A stretch of DNA of 64,000 nt from JBKQHQ01 sp052148715 (GTDB lineage Bacteria; Pseudomonadota; Alphaproteobacteria; Rhizobiales; Xanthobacteraceae). Below are positions 25,725-34,709 of the stretch, one piece after another; the stretch's first letter is position 1, and the number at the start of each line of letters is the position of its first letter. The notes under the pieces are model-generated. The model did no database searches and was not told the origin of the DNA. It saw only the letters and a program-made list of their open reading frames with translations. The position numbers and the translations under genes are program-made. Location: the NCBI GenBank assembly GCA_052148715.1, contig JBKQHQ010000120.1:1-64000 (forward strand), written 5' to 3'.

Positions 25725-26426
25725 TCAGCCTACGGCAATTTGCCGAACCACGCGGGCAGGGTTGCCCACCGCGACCGCGCCGGGTGGCACCGGCCGAGTA
25801 ACGACGCTGGCGGCGCCGATGACCGCCCGCTCTCCCACCGAGACACCCTTGAGTATCGAGGCATTGAACCCGATCCAGGACTTGTTGCCGATTTTGATCG
25901 GAGCGCGGGGCACCGCATCCCAGGGTTTGTTCTTCAGGGCGTTGTCGGGGTTATCGAGATAGTCGGCGAGGAAGATCGTCGCATCGTCGGCGCGCGCATC
26001 CCAGTCGAGCGAATGGGCATCATTATCCATAAGGGTAATGCCCCACGCCATGAGAACGTCGTCGCCAACCTCAATTCCATCCGCGCAGAAGAAGTTGGAG
26101 GCGCCGAGTTGACACCGCTCGCCGATCTTGATCAAAGCCTGCGGTCGCAACAGCGCAAAATTAGCGAAGATATGCGACTTCGCCCCGATTTCGAGACAAA
26201 TCCGCGGCGGGTCCGGTGGGGTAAAAATCTTGATCGTCGCTGTAGGGGCGATGACGGCGGTTGGATCGATGCGAATGTAATCGGCGTTGCGATAGAAGCT
26301 CGGAGGCAGCTGCACCGGCGAAACTACGCTGCGGGCCGCGGCTGCGCCGGCAGCGCCGGCGGCCGCGCAAACCCGCCGCAGCTGATGCACGATCCGACGC
26401 AGGCGCCCTCTCACAAGGCCGTCCAA
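25725..26426 (-). CDS. Hexapeptide-repeat O/N-acetyltransferase
   Basis: A 233-residue LbH protein; only TTG (26426) or GTG (26414) starts are available. Repeats run from IDPTAVIAPTATIKIF through CLEIGAKSHIFANF, ALIKIGERCQLGAS and IEVGDDVLMAWG, ending IKIGNKSWIGFNASILKGVS and IGAASVVTRPVPPGAVAVGN. The loop TLMDNDAHSLDWDAR carries the usual His. It is a candidate for the missing legionaminic-acid N-acetyltransferase (LegH role) or for an O-acetyltransferase of the glycan. Confidence 0.8.
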   Translation of the reverse strand: MDGLVRGRLRRIVHQLRRVCAAAGAAGAAAARSVVSPVQLPPSFYRNADYIRIDPTAVIAPTATIKIFTPPDPPRICLEIGAKSHIFANFALLRPQALIKIGERCQLGASNFFCADGIEVGDDVLMAWGITLMDNDAHSLDWDARADDATIFLADYLDNPDNALKNKPWDAVPRAPIKIGNKSWIGFNASILKGVSVGERAVIGAASVVTRPVPPGAVAVGNPARVVRQIAVG

Positions 26427-26729
26427 TTCGAAGTGTCGAAAATGGACGACGCAATGTCCCTCAATGGCATCATTTCAATTTCGCCCCCTGACCGGTCCCT
26501 ATTTCGGCGATTTTCGGTGCTGTCATCCGGCGGCAGCCCGGGTCGGGCCCAAGATCTCAAAATTAGGCCCGAACTCATCGATAAGATTGGGCTGCTAGGC
26601 CGCGCAATACCCGTACATGCATCCGTCCCTGAGATGCCTCAAGCCGCGAGTTGCATACACAAGGCAACGCCGCTAGAGCAGCGAAAGCTATCTAGCTGGA
26701 TGCTGTTAAATTTCTAGAAGGCAAGTGGA
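26427..26729. other. Divergent intergenic region
   Basis: About 300 bases between the acetyltransferase (minus) and the 26730 gene (+). No gene, repeat or hairpin stands out. Confidence 0.4.
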
Positions 26730-27776
26730 ATGCTCTCCGCTTTTAAGCGCACAATTGTCTCGGCGATCAGGACCGCTGGATACGATATCGTTAGATACGG
26801 GTCACGGTCTTTGGCCGATTCGCATTTCGTAGCCCCCATCGCTGATGGAGGCGGTGTTCGCGGGGTGCTACAGGATAGATGGCTGGAGCGCACGCTGATG
26901 CTATCGGGGGTGCAGGCGGTTCGCAGTCATCGAAACATTCGGACCATCGATAGCTTGGCTGATGTCGAAGTCTGCGTCTTCTCGCAATTCGGAGAGGACG
27001 GCATTTTAGACTGGCTCCTGAGCCAAATACCGCCGTTGCCGCCTCTGTTCATTGAATTCGGCGTCGGCAACTATGTTGAATCCAATACGCGGTTCCTGTT
27101 AAAGCATAGGAATTGGCGAGGGCTCGTCCTCGATGGCGATGGTCCAGCAATCAATTCAGTCAGAGCGGACATCATTTATGCAATGCAAGACTTGGAGGCC
27201 GTTCATGCCTTCATCACCGTGGAGAACATAACTTCGATCATCAAAGCGGCAGGGTTCGGTGCGCCGCTCGGCGTCCTCAGCGTGGACGTTGACGGTAATG
27301 ATTACTGGATCCTCAGAGAGCTGCTTTGGCTTAAGCCCGCAGTCATCATCTGCGAGTACAATGCTGTTTTCGGCGACTTGCATCCCATAGCCATTCCTTA
27401 TCAGCCAAGCTTCGACCGGAGCACCGTTCGCGATGCCGCTCGCCTGTACTATGGTGCGTCGATACAAGCTTTTATTTCGCTGCTCGAAGACTACGCCCTG
27501 GCGGGCACGAACACCGCAGGTAACAACGCCTTCTTCGTTCGAAAAGACCTTTATACCGACCTTATAGGACGCATCGCCGATACCTATCCAAGGCCATCCT
27601 TGTTCCGCGAGTCGTATGGCCCGAACGGCGAGCTTAGCTTCATCGGTGGACCCCATCGATCGGCTCAGATCAAGTCCCAGCCAGTGACCAACATAAGCAC
27701 CGGAGATACGCGATCGATCGAATCCCTGGGCAAGCTGTATAGCGACCGATGGCTGGCCGCGATGGGCAGATCGTGA
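26730..27776 (+). CDS. Putative SAM-methyltransferase-fold protein (FkbM-like)
   Basis: A 348-residue protein. VFSQFGEDGILDWLLSQI precedes FIEFGVGNYVESNTRFLL (motif-I-like, residues ~110-127) and RGLVLDGDG; GVLSVDVDGNDYWILREL and VIICEYNAVFGD follow. The D-V-D-G-N-D-Y strand with the earlier E-F-G-x-G glycine loop is the FkbM-like pattern seen in glycan clusters. No substrate can be deduced. It has visibly lower GC than its neighbours and is on the opposite strand to both flanks, suggesting separate acquisition. Confidence 0.6.
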   Translation: MLSAFKRTIVSAIRTAGYDIVRYGSRSLADSHFVAPIADGGGVRGVLQDRWLERTLMLSGVQAVRSHRNIRTIDSLADVEVCVFSQFGEDGILDWLLSQIPPLPPLFIEFGVGNYVESNTRFLLKHRNWRGLVLDGDGPAINSVRADIIYAMQDLEAVHAFITVENITSIIKAAGFGAPLGVLSVDVDGNDYWILRELLWLKPAVIICEYNAVFGDLHPIAIPYQPSFDRSTVRDAARLYYGASIQAFISLLEDYALAGTNTAGNNAFFVRKDLYTDLIGRIADTYPRPSLFRESYGPNGELSFIGGPHRSAQIKSQPVTNISTGDTRSIESLGKLYSDRWLAAMGRS

Positions 27777-27780
27777 CAGA

Positions 27781-28878
27781 CTAAGACTTTATGTTACCCG
27801 CTGCCGCCAACGGCCGCCCCGCTTCGAGTCGCAAGTGAATTGGAGAAGACTTGAGCCAGGCGGTTATTGGTTTTTCGACCTTCAGGTGAATCAGAACTCC
27901 GCAACAGACACCGACGACCGCTTGCAGGATGAAATAGGGTTCGTCATGGATCCAGCCCACAAGCCCAAGCCTGATTCGTGCGTGCGAGAGCAGTTCCAAC
28001 ACCGGATAGTGAACAAGATATATAGCATACGATGCTGCGCCCCATGTGATCGCCCAGCGTGGGAAGCGAAGCGAGGCACCACTTTCCCAAACGACCATGC
28101 CGACGATCATCAGGGCTGATCCAGTGCCGTAGACCAGCCGTCGTATCGTGTCGTTCGCCATAGGCGATGCGCCGATCCCGTGCGATACGCACGCCCCGAG
28201 AAAGATGAAAGCGCCAACCGCGAATATCCGGCCGCCGGCATTGCGGATTCGTGCCGCGACAAGGGCCGCCGCAAGGCCGAACGCGAACAGTATGTCAAGC
28301 CATCCAAAGGCAGTAAATCTCAATCCGCTGAGGCCGTCAGGAATGGTGAGAAACAGTCTTGCAAATACGAGCGCGGTCATCCATGCAGTGATGAGCGCGC
28401 ATCCGACTTTCCAATTCAAGATTGCGACCGCGAACACTAAATAAAAAACCAATTCATGACTCAAAGACCAAGCCGGCGAGATCAGCGGATAGTTACTGCC
28501 ATGCGGCAGCATCAGCAGATTGGAGATCAGGTAATTGGCGGAATGAGGGACGTCTGTTCGATAGAACGGCAGGAGAGCGACAAGGAGGAGACTGGCCAAC
28601 GTCAGCACTATGTAGAGCGGACAGACCCGGATGAAGCGACGCCAAGCATAGCGCGCCGCCTGCTCGGGTTGCCCCAGATCTTGTCGGTGAACGTGCAGGA
28701 TGATGAATCCGCTCAAGACGAAAAAGAAATCGACACCAACTGATCCGAATTGAAAAACTCCTCCGAATGCACTGCCATCTCCTATCTGCGAAAATCCGTT
28801 GGCGTGATGCAACAATACGAGGGTGGCTGCTACCCCACGGCTGATTTCGATGGACTCGATCTTCCCAGGTCGCCCCAA
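27781..28878 (-). CDS. Acyltransferase family 3 membrane protein (OafA-like)
   Basis: A 365-residue protein if started at TTG 28878, six bases after a perfect GGAGGT. The longer frame from 28974 would overlap the aminotransferase by 68 bases and adds a basic tail. Motifs: IESIEISRGVAATLVLLHHA (catalytic His pair), FFVLSGFIILHVH, RRFIRVCPLYIVL, SPAWSLSHELVFYLVF, then helices to the C-terminus. Such proteins O-acylate surface polysaccharides at the inner membrane. It lies at the 3' end of the leg locus and may decorate its product. Confidence 0.85.
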   Translation of the reverse strand: MGRPGKIESIEISRGVAATLVLLHHANGFSQIGDGSAFGGVFQFGSVGVDFFFVLSGFIILHVHRQDLGQPEQAARYAWRRFIRVCPLYIVLTLASLLLVALLPFYRTDVPHSANYLISNLLMLPHGSNYPLISPAWSLSHELVFYLVFAVAILNWKVGCALITAWMTALVFARLFLTIPDGLSGLRFTAFGWLDILFAFGLAAALVAARIRNAGGRIFAVGAFIFLGACVSHGIGASPMANDTIRRLVYGTGSALMIVGMVVWESGASLRFPRWAITWGAASYAIYLVHYPVLELLSHARIRLGLVGWIHDEPYFILQAVVGVCCGVLIHLKVEKPITAWLKSSPIHLRLEAGRPLAAAGNIKS

Positions 28879-28906
28879 GGTGATACCTCCATCCGACAGC
28901 AGCGTG

Positions 28907-30121
28907 TCATAACGCCGGCCCGCTCGGAACGTTGATAAGACACGCCGCGATGTCTTGCGCAACACAAAGATCATCGTGGGGGCAATCGCGGTACATCGGT
29001 AACTGATGCATCAAGGTCCAGGCCGGCCGGGTCTCGAGACCGGCGGCGTTGGTGGCGGCCAGCACCGCCTCGCGGGCGTCGGAAACGCCGCGGTCGAGCA
29101 GGATCGCGTTGAGCCAATAATTGCTGCGCCCGTGCGCGGGCTCGGCAAAAAAGCGGATCTGGTCGACTTGCGCAAAGGCTGTCGCATAACGGGCGGCGAG
29201 CGCTCGCTTGCGCGCGATGAAGCCGTCCAATTGCTCGAGCTGGGCACAGCCCAGCGCCGCATTCAGGTTTGGCATGCGGTAATTGTAGCCGACCCGGTCA
29301 TGGTCGAAGTTCCAACCGTTGGCGAGGCGCGCCGTGCTGGTGAGGTGCTTCGCCGCGGTGGCGAGCGCAAGATTGTTGCTCGCGATCGCGCCGCCGCCGC
29401 CGGTCGTGATGGTCTTGTTGCCGTTGAAGCTGAACACGCTCAGCCAGTCGCCGCACCCGATCGGCCGACCTTTGTATTGGCTGCCTAGCGCCTCGGCGGC
29501 GTCCTCGACGAGCGCGATTTTTAGATCGCGCGCAAGCGCGACGAGCGGGTCGAGATCGGCCGGGTGGCCGAAAATGTGCACCGGCACCATGGCCCGGATC
29601 ACGCGGCCGGTGCGGCGATTGACGAGATGGCCACCGCGCCGCTCGGCCGCGGTAGCAAGATGGCGTTCGAGGCGGGCGGGATTCATACCGAGCGTATCGG
29701 CGGCGCTGTCGACGAAGTGGGGCACGGCGCCGCAATGGCTCACCGCATTGGCGGTGGCCACGAAGGTCAGCGTCGGGACGATGACTTCGTCTCCGGGCTC
29801 GACGCCGGAGAGAAGCAGCGCCGCATGGAGCGCCGTGGTCCCGTTCACGGTCGCGACCGCGGCCGCGGCCCCGACCCGTTCGGCCAGCATCGTTTCAAAC
29901 CGCTCGACGAAGCGGCCTGCCGAGGAGACCCAGCCGGTGTCGATGCATTCCTTGACATAGTCCCACTCCCTGCCGGCGAAGCACGGCTCATGCAGCGCAA
30001 TCCGCTGACCTGCAGCGCTCAGAGGGACACAAGCCCGAATGGCGGCGATGACGGCTCGCGCGATCCGCTCAGGCGCTTCCGGGGACGGCGGAGCGGCGCC
30101 AGCCTTTTGGTCAGATGACAT
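28907..30121 (-). CDS. legC: LegC-like PLP-dependent sugar aminotransferase
   Basis: A 404-residue DegT/DnrJ/EryC1 enzyme from ATG 30121. IALHEPCFAGREWDYVKECI and GWVSSAGRFVERFE are typical of the LegC/perosamine-synthase branch. VATVNGTTALHAALLLSG, VEDAAEALGSQYKGR (PLP ring Asp) and FSFNGNKTITTGGGG (Schiff-base Lys) follow. LegC aminates the 4-keto sugar made by LegB, and the two genes overlap by 11 bases on the same strand. The additional N-terminal ~40 residues (EAPERIARAVIAAIRACVPL) are usual for LegC. GDP-perosamine synthase is a less likely alternative. Confidence 0.8.
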   Translation of the reverse strand: MSSDQKAGAAPPSPEAPERIARAVIAAIRACVPLSAAGQRIALHEPCFAGREWDYVKECIDTGWVSSAGRFVERFETMLAERVGAAAAVATVNGTTALHAALLLSGVEPGDEVIVPTLTFVATANAVSHCGAVPHFVDSAADTLGMNPARLERHLATAAERRGGHLVNRRTGRVIRAMVPVHIFGHPADLDPLVALARDLKIALVEDAAEALGSQYKGRPIGCGDWLSVFSFNGNKTITTGGGGAIASNNLALATAAKHLTSTARLANGWNFDHDRVGYNYRMPNLNAALGCAQLEQLDGFIARKRALAARYATAFAQVDQIRFFAEPAHGRSNYWLNAILLDRGVSDAREAVLAATNAAGLETRPAWTLMHQLPMYRDCPHDDLCVAQDIAACLINVPSGPAL

Positions 30122-31109
30122 AGGCGTCGGTCCGATAGCGCCGCAGGTTGGCGGGATCGCGGAACCACTCGATCGTCTGCGCCAGTCCGTTGCGCAGGCC
30201 GTCGAGCCCGGCGAATTGCGGGCGCCACCCGAGCAGGCGTTGCGCCTTGGTCGTGTCGGCGAGCAAGCGCTCGACCTCGCTCGCCTCCGGCCGGTAACGA
30301 CTGGAATCATCGACCAGCTCGAGGCTCTTACCCATGAGCGTCGCGATAAGGCGGGCCGCCTCCCCGATCGAAATCTCAAACCCGGAACCGAGGTTGATGA
30401 CTTCCCCGATGCTCGCCGCGCTTTCCGCGACCGCAATTATGCCTTCGACCGTGTCCGCCACGAAGCTGAAATCGCGGGTGGGATGCAAGGCGCCAAGGGA
30501 TACCCGACTGCCCGCAGCGAGCTGCGTGATGATGGTCGGAAGCACGGCGCGGGCCGACTGGCGGGGCCCATAGGTATTGAACGGCCGCACGATCGCCACC
30601 GGCATGCCGAAGGAGCGGTGAAAGGACAGCGCCAACTGGTCGGCGGCGATCTTGGTCGCGGAATACGGCGACTGCCCCTGCAGCGGATGATCCTCGGTGA
30701 TCGGCACGCTGCGGGCGGTCCCGTAGACCTCGCTGGTCGAGGTGTGGACGACTTTGGCGGTGCCGAGCTCGCGCGCCGCCTGGATGACGTTGAGAACGCC
30801 CTTGATGTTGGTATCCACATAGCTTTCAGGCGCGCGGTAGGAATAGGGAATGGCGATCAGCGCGGCGAGGTTGAGCACCGTGTCGCAGCCGCGCATGGCT
30901 TCCTTTACGACCGCCGCGTCGCGAACGTCGCCGGCGACGACCTCGATCGACCGCTTGACGTCGTCCGGCGCCTCGTCGAGCCATCCCCATGAGCCCAACG
31001 AATTGTAGAGCACGAACGCCCGCACGTCTTTGCCGCGCCGCACGAGCGCTTCCGCGAGATGGGAGCCTATAAACCCGTCGGCGCCGGTGACGAGAGTCCT
31101 GTCGCTCAT
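30111..31109 (-). CDS. legB: LegB-like NDP-GlcNAc 4,6-dehydratase
   Basis: A 332-residue extended SDR: LVTGADGFIGSHLAEALVRR, FVLYNSLGSWGWLDEAPDD (a run typical of LegB), LNLAALIAIPYSYRAPESYV, HTSTSEVYGTARSVPITEDH, SPYSATKIAADQLALSFHRS (YxxxK) and VRPFNTYGPRQSARAVLPTI. LegB gives the 4-keto-6-deoxy sugar that LegC aminates in legionaminic-acid synthesis (GDP-linked in Campylobacter). The neighbouring LegC, and LegG/LegI/LegF at 38.9-45.4 kb on the same strand, support this. Confidence 0.85.
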   Translation of the reverse strand: MSDRTLVTGADGFIGSHLAEALVRRGKDVRAFVLYNSLGSWGWLDEAPDDVKRSIEVVAGDVRDAAVVKEAMRGCDTVLNLAALIAIPYSYRAPESYVDTNIKGVLNVIQAARELGTAKVVHTSTSEVYGTARSVPITEDHPLQGQSPYSATKIAADQLALSFHRSFGMPVAIVRPFNTYGPRQSARAVLPTIITQLAAGSRVSLGALHPTRDFSFVADTVEGIIAVAESAASIGEVINLGSGFEISIGEAARLIATLMGKSLELVDDSSRYRPEASEVERLLADTTKAQRLLGWRPQFAGLDGLRNGLAQTIEWFRDPANLRRYRTDAYVI

Positions 31110-31130
31110 CTGCGCGTCATCTTATGTTTG

Positions 31131-32387
31131 TTATACTCGGGTCGTATCCCACCGAAGGAAGGGCTGAATGCACCCCCGGCGGTTGTAATGGTCCTGGGTC
31201 AGGAGACTTGGCGTACCTATGTTCAGAACCTTGAACGTTATCGTTTCTTGACGATTATATATGTCCTCCTGCCCTCTCGGTTTCACCTTGTTCAATCCCA
31301 CAACAACCATATATTCGCCAGCGTTCAGCAATTTTCCAGGAATGCGTGCATCAGTGCAATAGCGACCAGGTTTTCGAGCTCCCAGCATCGATAGGTCGAT
31401 GTCATGATCGGTCGTGCACAGCACATTCTGGCTATCGGTCGTCTGGAGAAAGATCCAAACGACCGCGTCTTCGATCTCCTTGTTGACATCGTATTCAATG
31501 CGCAAAGTGATATCGTCCTCGAACGAGACCTCGCCAGCGGGTGGGTCCAGCTGCACCTTCCGCAGGGCCATCGCATTCCCTGGATTGGGGGGAAGTTCGC
31601 ACACAGTCCGCGGGGTGACCTGAAGTTCTTGATAATCCCGGACCACATCGCCGGCTAGGCCGTAAGCTTTGATCTCCCCTTTGTCCAGCAACAGTCCATG
31701 CGTGCAAAGCCGGGTAACGGTCGACATTGCGTGGCTCACGAACAAGACCGTCCGGCCGTCATTTCCCGCATTCTCCATCTTGCCTATGCATTTGCGTTGG
31801 AACGCAGCATCGCCCACCGCGAGAACCTCATCCGCAATCAAGATCTCGCTCTCGAGATGCGCGGCGACGGAAAAGGCGAGGCGGACATACATACCCGACG
31901 AGTAGCGCTTGACCGGAACGTCGAGGAACTGTTCGATCTCGGCAAAGTCGACGATCTCGTCGAACTTGCGTCGAATTTCATCTCGCCGCATTCCCATAAC
32001 GGCGCTGTTTAGTAGAATGTTTTCTCGGCCCGTGAGTTCCGGATGAAACCCCGTTCCCACCTCCAGCAAGCTGCCAACGCGCCCCCGCAACCTGGCGCAT
32101 CCCTCAGTGGGACTGGTAATGCGACTCAGAATCTTCAACAGGGTTGATTTGCCCGAACCATTGGGTCCAACAATTCCAAGCCGCTGGCCCTGCTCGACCT
32201 TAAACGAAACGTTCTTGAGAGCCCACAGACTCTCGCGCGGCGCCGATACCATAGGGCTCGGCCGCCACCTCAGCAACCTGCGACCCGCATCGAACACTCT
32301 TGTTGCGAGCTCTGTCTGAGGCAGCGTGGCCGGTTGCCCCAGGTAGTAACGTTTCGACACATTCTCGACGACGATCTGCGCGCTCAT
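31131..32387 (-). CDS. wzt: Wzt-like ABC exporter ATPase with C-terminal glycan-binding domain
   Basis: A 418-residue protein from ATG 32387 (GAAGGA seven bases upstream). The ATPase half has LGIVGPNGSGKSTLLKIL (Walker A), SSGMYVRLAFSVAAH (signature), ILIADEVLAVGD (Walker B) and FVSHAMSTV. Residues ~260-418 form a beta-rich extension (FEDDITLRIEYDVNKEIEDA, GEYMVVVGLNK), like the Wzt C-domain that recognises the capped polysaccharide end. Paired with the permease upstream (Wzm). Presence of this C-domain predicts export of an O-polysaccharide whose chain is terminated by a specific modification. Confidence 0.9.
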   Translation of the reverse strand: MSAQIVVENVSKRYYLGQPATLPQTELATRVFDAGRRLLRWRPSPMVSAPRESLWALKNVSFKVEQGQRLGIVGPNGSGKSTLLKILSRITSPTEGCARLRGRVGSLLEVGTGFHPELTGRENILLNSAVMGMRRDEIRRKFDEIVDFAEIEQFLDVPVKRYSSGMYVRLAFSVAAHLESEILIADEVLAVGDAAFQRKCIGKMENAGNDGRTVLFVSHAMSTVTRLCTHGLLLDKGEIKAYGLAGDVVRDYQELQVTPRTVCELPPNPGNAMALRKVQLDPPAGEVSFEDDITLRIEYDVNKEIEDAVVWIFLQTTDSQNVLCTTDHDIDLSMLGARKPGRYCTDARIPGKLLNAGEYMVVVGLNKVKPRGQEDIYNRQETITFKVLNIGTPSLLTQDHYNRRGCIQPFLRWDTTRV

Positions 32388-32398
32388 CGCGGGGTCCT

Positions 32399-33286
32399 TC
32401 AAATAATATCTGCGAACTCTCGCTCGACGCTGCGGAAATACATGATTCCGACGAACATCGCGACAACGCTGCCTATTACGGAGACAGACAGCGCAAAAGG
32501 GTCCAAAGAAAAAGCAGGCCCCAGCGTGGCCCAGCGAACTGCCTCGACGCTGCCGACGAGCGGGTTAAACGAATAGGCCCAGCGCCAAGCCTTTGGCACG
32601 AGCTCGGTCAGATACCCGATCGGAGTGACGAAGAACCCGGCCTGAATGAGAAATGGTATTAAAAAGCGCACATCGCGATAACGCACATAAAGAGCAGAGG
32701 TCCAAATTCCGATGCCGAGCGATAACAGCAGAACAGGAAGTAAAAACAAGGGTAAGAGCAAGATTCGCCAGGTCGGCCATATCCCGTACATACCCATTGC
32801 GCCGAGAAGGAGCACGAAGCCAATAGCAAATTCAACGAGGCCCGAAGCAAGCGCTGCTACAGGCAATATGATGCGCGGAAAATACATCTTACCGACGAGC
32901 GCTGCGTTTTTGATGATAGCGTTGCTGGATTCTGACAAGGAGTTGGCAAAGAACTGCCACGGTAGGAGCCCGGCCAGCACGAGAAGCCCGTAAGGAGTCC
33001 CTTTCGCCGGCAGCCCCGCCAAGATCCCAAACGCAACAGTGTATACAAGCACGTTGAGCAACGGCTTCACGACACTCCACCCGATACCCAACATAGTTTG
33101 CTTGTAGTGAACCAAAATGTCCCGCCAAGCGAAGAAATAAAGCAAATCTCGAAATCGCCACACCTCTATCCAGTAATGTTTGTTGTTGGACTCGGGCCCA
33201 ATAAAGGTTTCGCCAACGTCTACCGGGCCGCCGGGCGAGGCCACCGCCTCTGCACCGTCGAATCTGTTGATGACATCACTCACCAT
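32399..33286 (-). CDS. wzm: Wzm-like ABC-2 polysaccharide exporter permease
   Basis: A 295-residue integral membrane protein with six hydrophobic segments. WRFRDLLYFFAWRDILVHYK and TMLGIGWSVVKPLLNVLVY precede the first helix, followed by PWQFFANSLSESSNAII, GKMYFPRIILPVAAL and YFRSVEREFADII, all features of the Wzm/KpsM family. GGAG precedes ATG 33286. With Wzt it forms the inner-membrane exporter for O-antigen or capsule. Its stop lies 11 bases from the Wzt start. Confidence 0.9.
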   Translation of the reverse strand: MVSDVINRFDGAEAVASPGGPVDVGETFIGPESNNKHYWIEVWRFRDLLYFFAWRDILVHYKQTMLGIGWSVVKPLLNVLVYTVAFGILAGLPAKGTPYGLLVLAGLLPWQFFANSLSESSNAIIKNAALVGKMYFPRIILPVAALASGLVEFAIGFVLLLGAMGMYGIWPTWRILLLPLFLLPVLLLSLGIGIWTSALYVRYRDVRFLIPFLIQAGFFVTPIGYLTELVPKAWRWAYSFNPLVGSVEAVRWATLGPAFSLDPFALSVSVIGSVVAMFVGIMYFRSVEREFADII

Positions 33287-33431
33287 GAGCGCTCTCCGGG
33301 CAAAGTGGCATGGGCAACTCGCAGTACGTTTTCGAGCGTGCGGCTTTTCCTGCAGAACTCAAAAAATCCGAACGATTACGAGCGCGTCCCGATTGTTGCG
33401 AACGGAACGCGCGCCAATTGGCGAGACGACA

Positions 33432-34610
33432 TCAAAGGTGGTATTGCCCGTTTCGAAGTCGTTCGGCGAGGTTCATCCACCAGTGCCGCTTCGCGGCAGC
33501 GCTGGTCGCCTGATTTGCGGACGGATCTGCGGCCCATAGCACGCTCTTCTGGTCCCACGAAGAAAGGCGCAGCAAAGGCTCGCGATACAGCTCCATGGCG
33601 CTTTTGTAAGTTTTCCAGGATCGCCGCGGAAACCAAGTTTCGATGAACTTGTCATCCATAGGCTGTACGACGTCAATATCGAAAATGTATTTCAGTGACA
33701 GCGTCGGATACGACATGCATATCGATGTGGCGTTGCGCACAAGCTCACGCCACAGTTCGATTGGATAGCGCTTAAACTCCGGGTCGAGTTCCACTGGCTC
33801 AAAGTCGGGCGACAGCGCTTCGATCAGCATCCGGTTTCGCGGAAGCGTCTCGCCCGGGTGGGATTTCAGAAACACCACACTGCCCGGAGTGCAATGTTGC
33901 AGGACGGAGGCCCGATACATGGCGATTTCCCGTTCCAAGCTGATCACTCCGGCTTCCGCGTGATTCTCCGTGATCAAGAGATACTTCCGGCGCGAGGCGT
34001 AATGTTGGAGCAACGATTGAATGTAATTGCCGAGGCCGGAACATCCTGACGCGGATTGAAGGAAAATGTCCTGCACGAGCTCCTTGGCGCAAACCGTGAG
34101 GGGCACATTCCGCAAGAACTGGCCCGAGTGATCGACCGGCAGGATCAACGCGGCACGATCGGGCGGGTGCCGATTGTCGGGCCTCACTTTTACAGAGGCC
34201 AAAGCCAGACGAACGTGCTTCTCATAGACGATGCCCAAAGCATCGCCAAAGCAGGTCCTGCGCGCCTCAGGGAAGGCGCGGCATAAGGCGCTGTAGATCG
34301 CGCTGCTGCAGTCATGGGGGTAAAAAATCTCGGCTGCCGCTGACGTTCCACATGCTTTCCGAAGAAGAGCTTCGTCGCTTGCTGCATGATCGGCGTTCAC
34401 GATCGAGAAAACGGTGATTCGCTCGGGAAAATGCGCGGTGATTTTCTGAACCACCGAATCAAGCTCGGTGACCACTTGCTCCTGACCGCTCGGCACAGGC
34501 CAGTTCACTGCAATGATCACCCGGTCGACACCCTCGGGATATAATGTTCGGACCGCGGCGATGAACGCCAGCGCATTGATCGGAGCATGGACGAAGCCGA
34601 CAACGACCAA
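33432..34610 (-). CDS. Polysialyltransferase-family (A-2,8-polyST-like) glycosyltransferase
   Basis: A 392-residue product; the only start is TTG 34610, preceded by GGGGAA at suitable spacing. Motifs seen: VGFVHAPINALAFIAAV at the start, IFYPHDCSSAIYSALC, RTCFGDALGIVYEKH (D/G-rich loop), VVFLKSHPGETLPRNRM (the HP motif of CMP-sialic-acid transferases) and SYPTLSLKYIF (the S-T/S-L motif). This is the order of the bacterial alpha-2,8-polysialyltransferase family (PF07388). In a locus that makes a CMP-nonulosonic acid and its exporter, it is the best candidate to add, and perhaps polymerise, legionaminic-type residues. Confidence 0.6.
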   Translation of the reverse strand: MVVVGFVHAPINALAFIAAVRTLYPEGVDRVIIAVNWPVPSGQEQVVTELDSVVQKITAHFPERITVFSIVNADHAASDEALLRKACGTSAAAEIFYPHDCSSAIYSALCRAFPEARRTCFGDALGIVYEKHVRLALASVKVRPDNRHPPDRAALILPVDHSGQFLRNVPLTVCAKELVQDIFLQSASGCSGLGNYIQSLLQHYASRRKYLLITENHAEAGVISLEREIAMYRASVLQHCTPGSVVFLKSHPGETLPRNRMLIEALSPDFEPVELDPEFKRYPIELWRELVRNATSICMSYPTLSLKYIFDIDVVQPMDDKFIETWFPRRSWKTYKSAMELYREPLLRLSSWDQKSVLWAADPSANQATSAAAKRHWWMNLAERLRNGQYHL

Positions 34611-34709
34611 TTGCGTGTTCCCCGACAGGTATCGTTTGGGTTTGACGCCGGTCGGCGAATGTTACCGCAGGCCGATGCCTCTGCGGTACTCGACAGCCGG
34701 GCGGGCGGC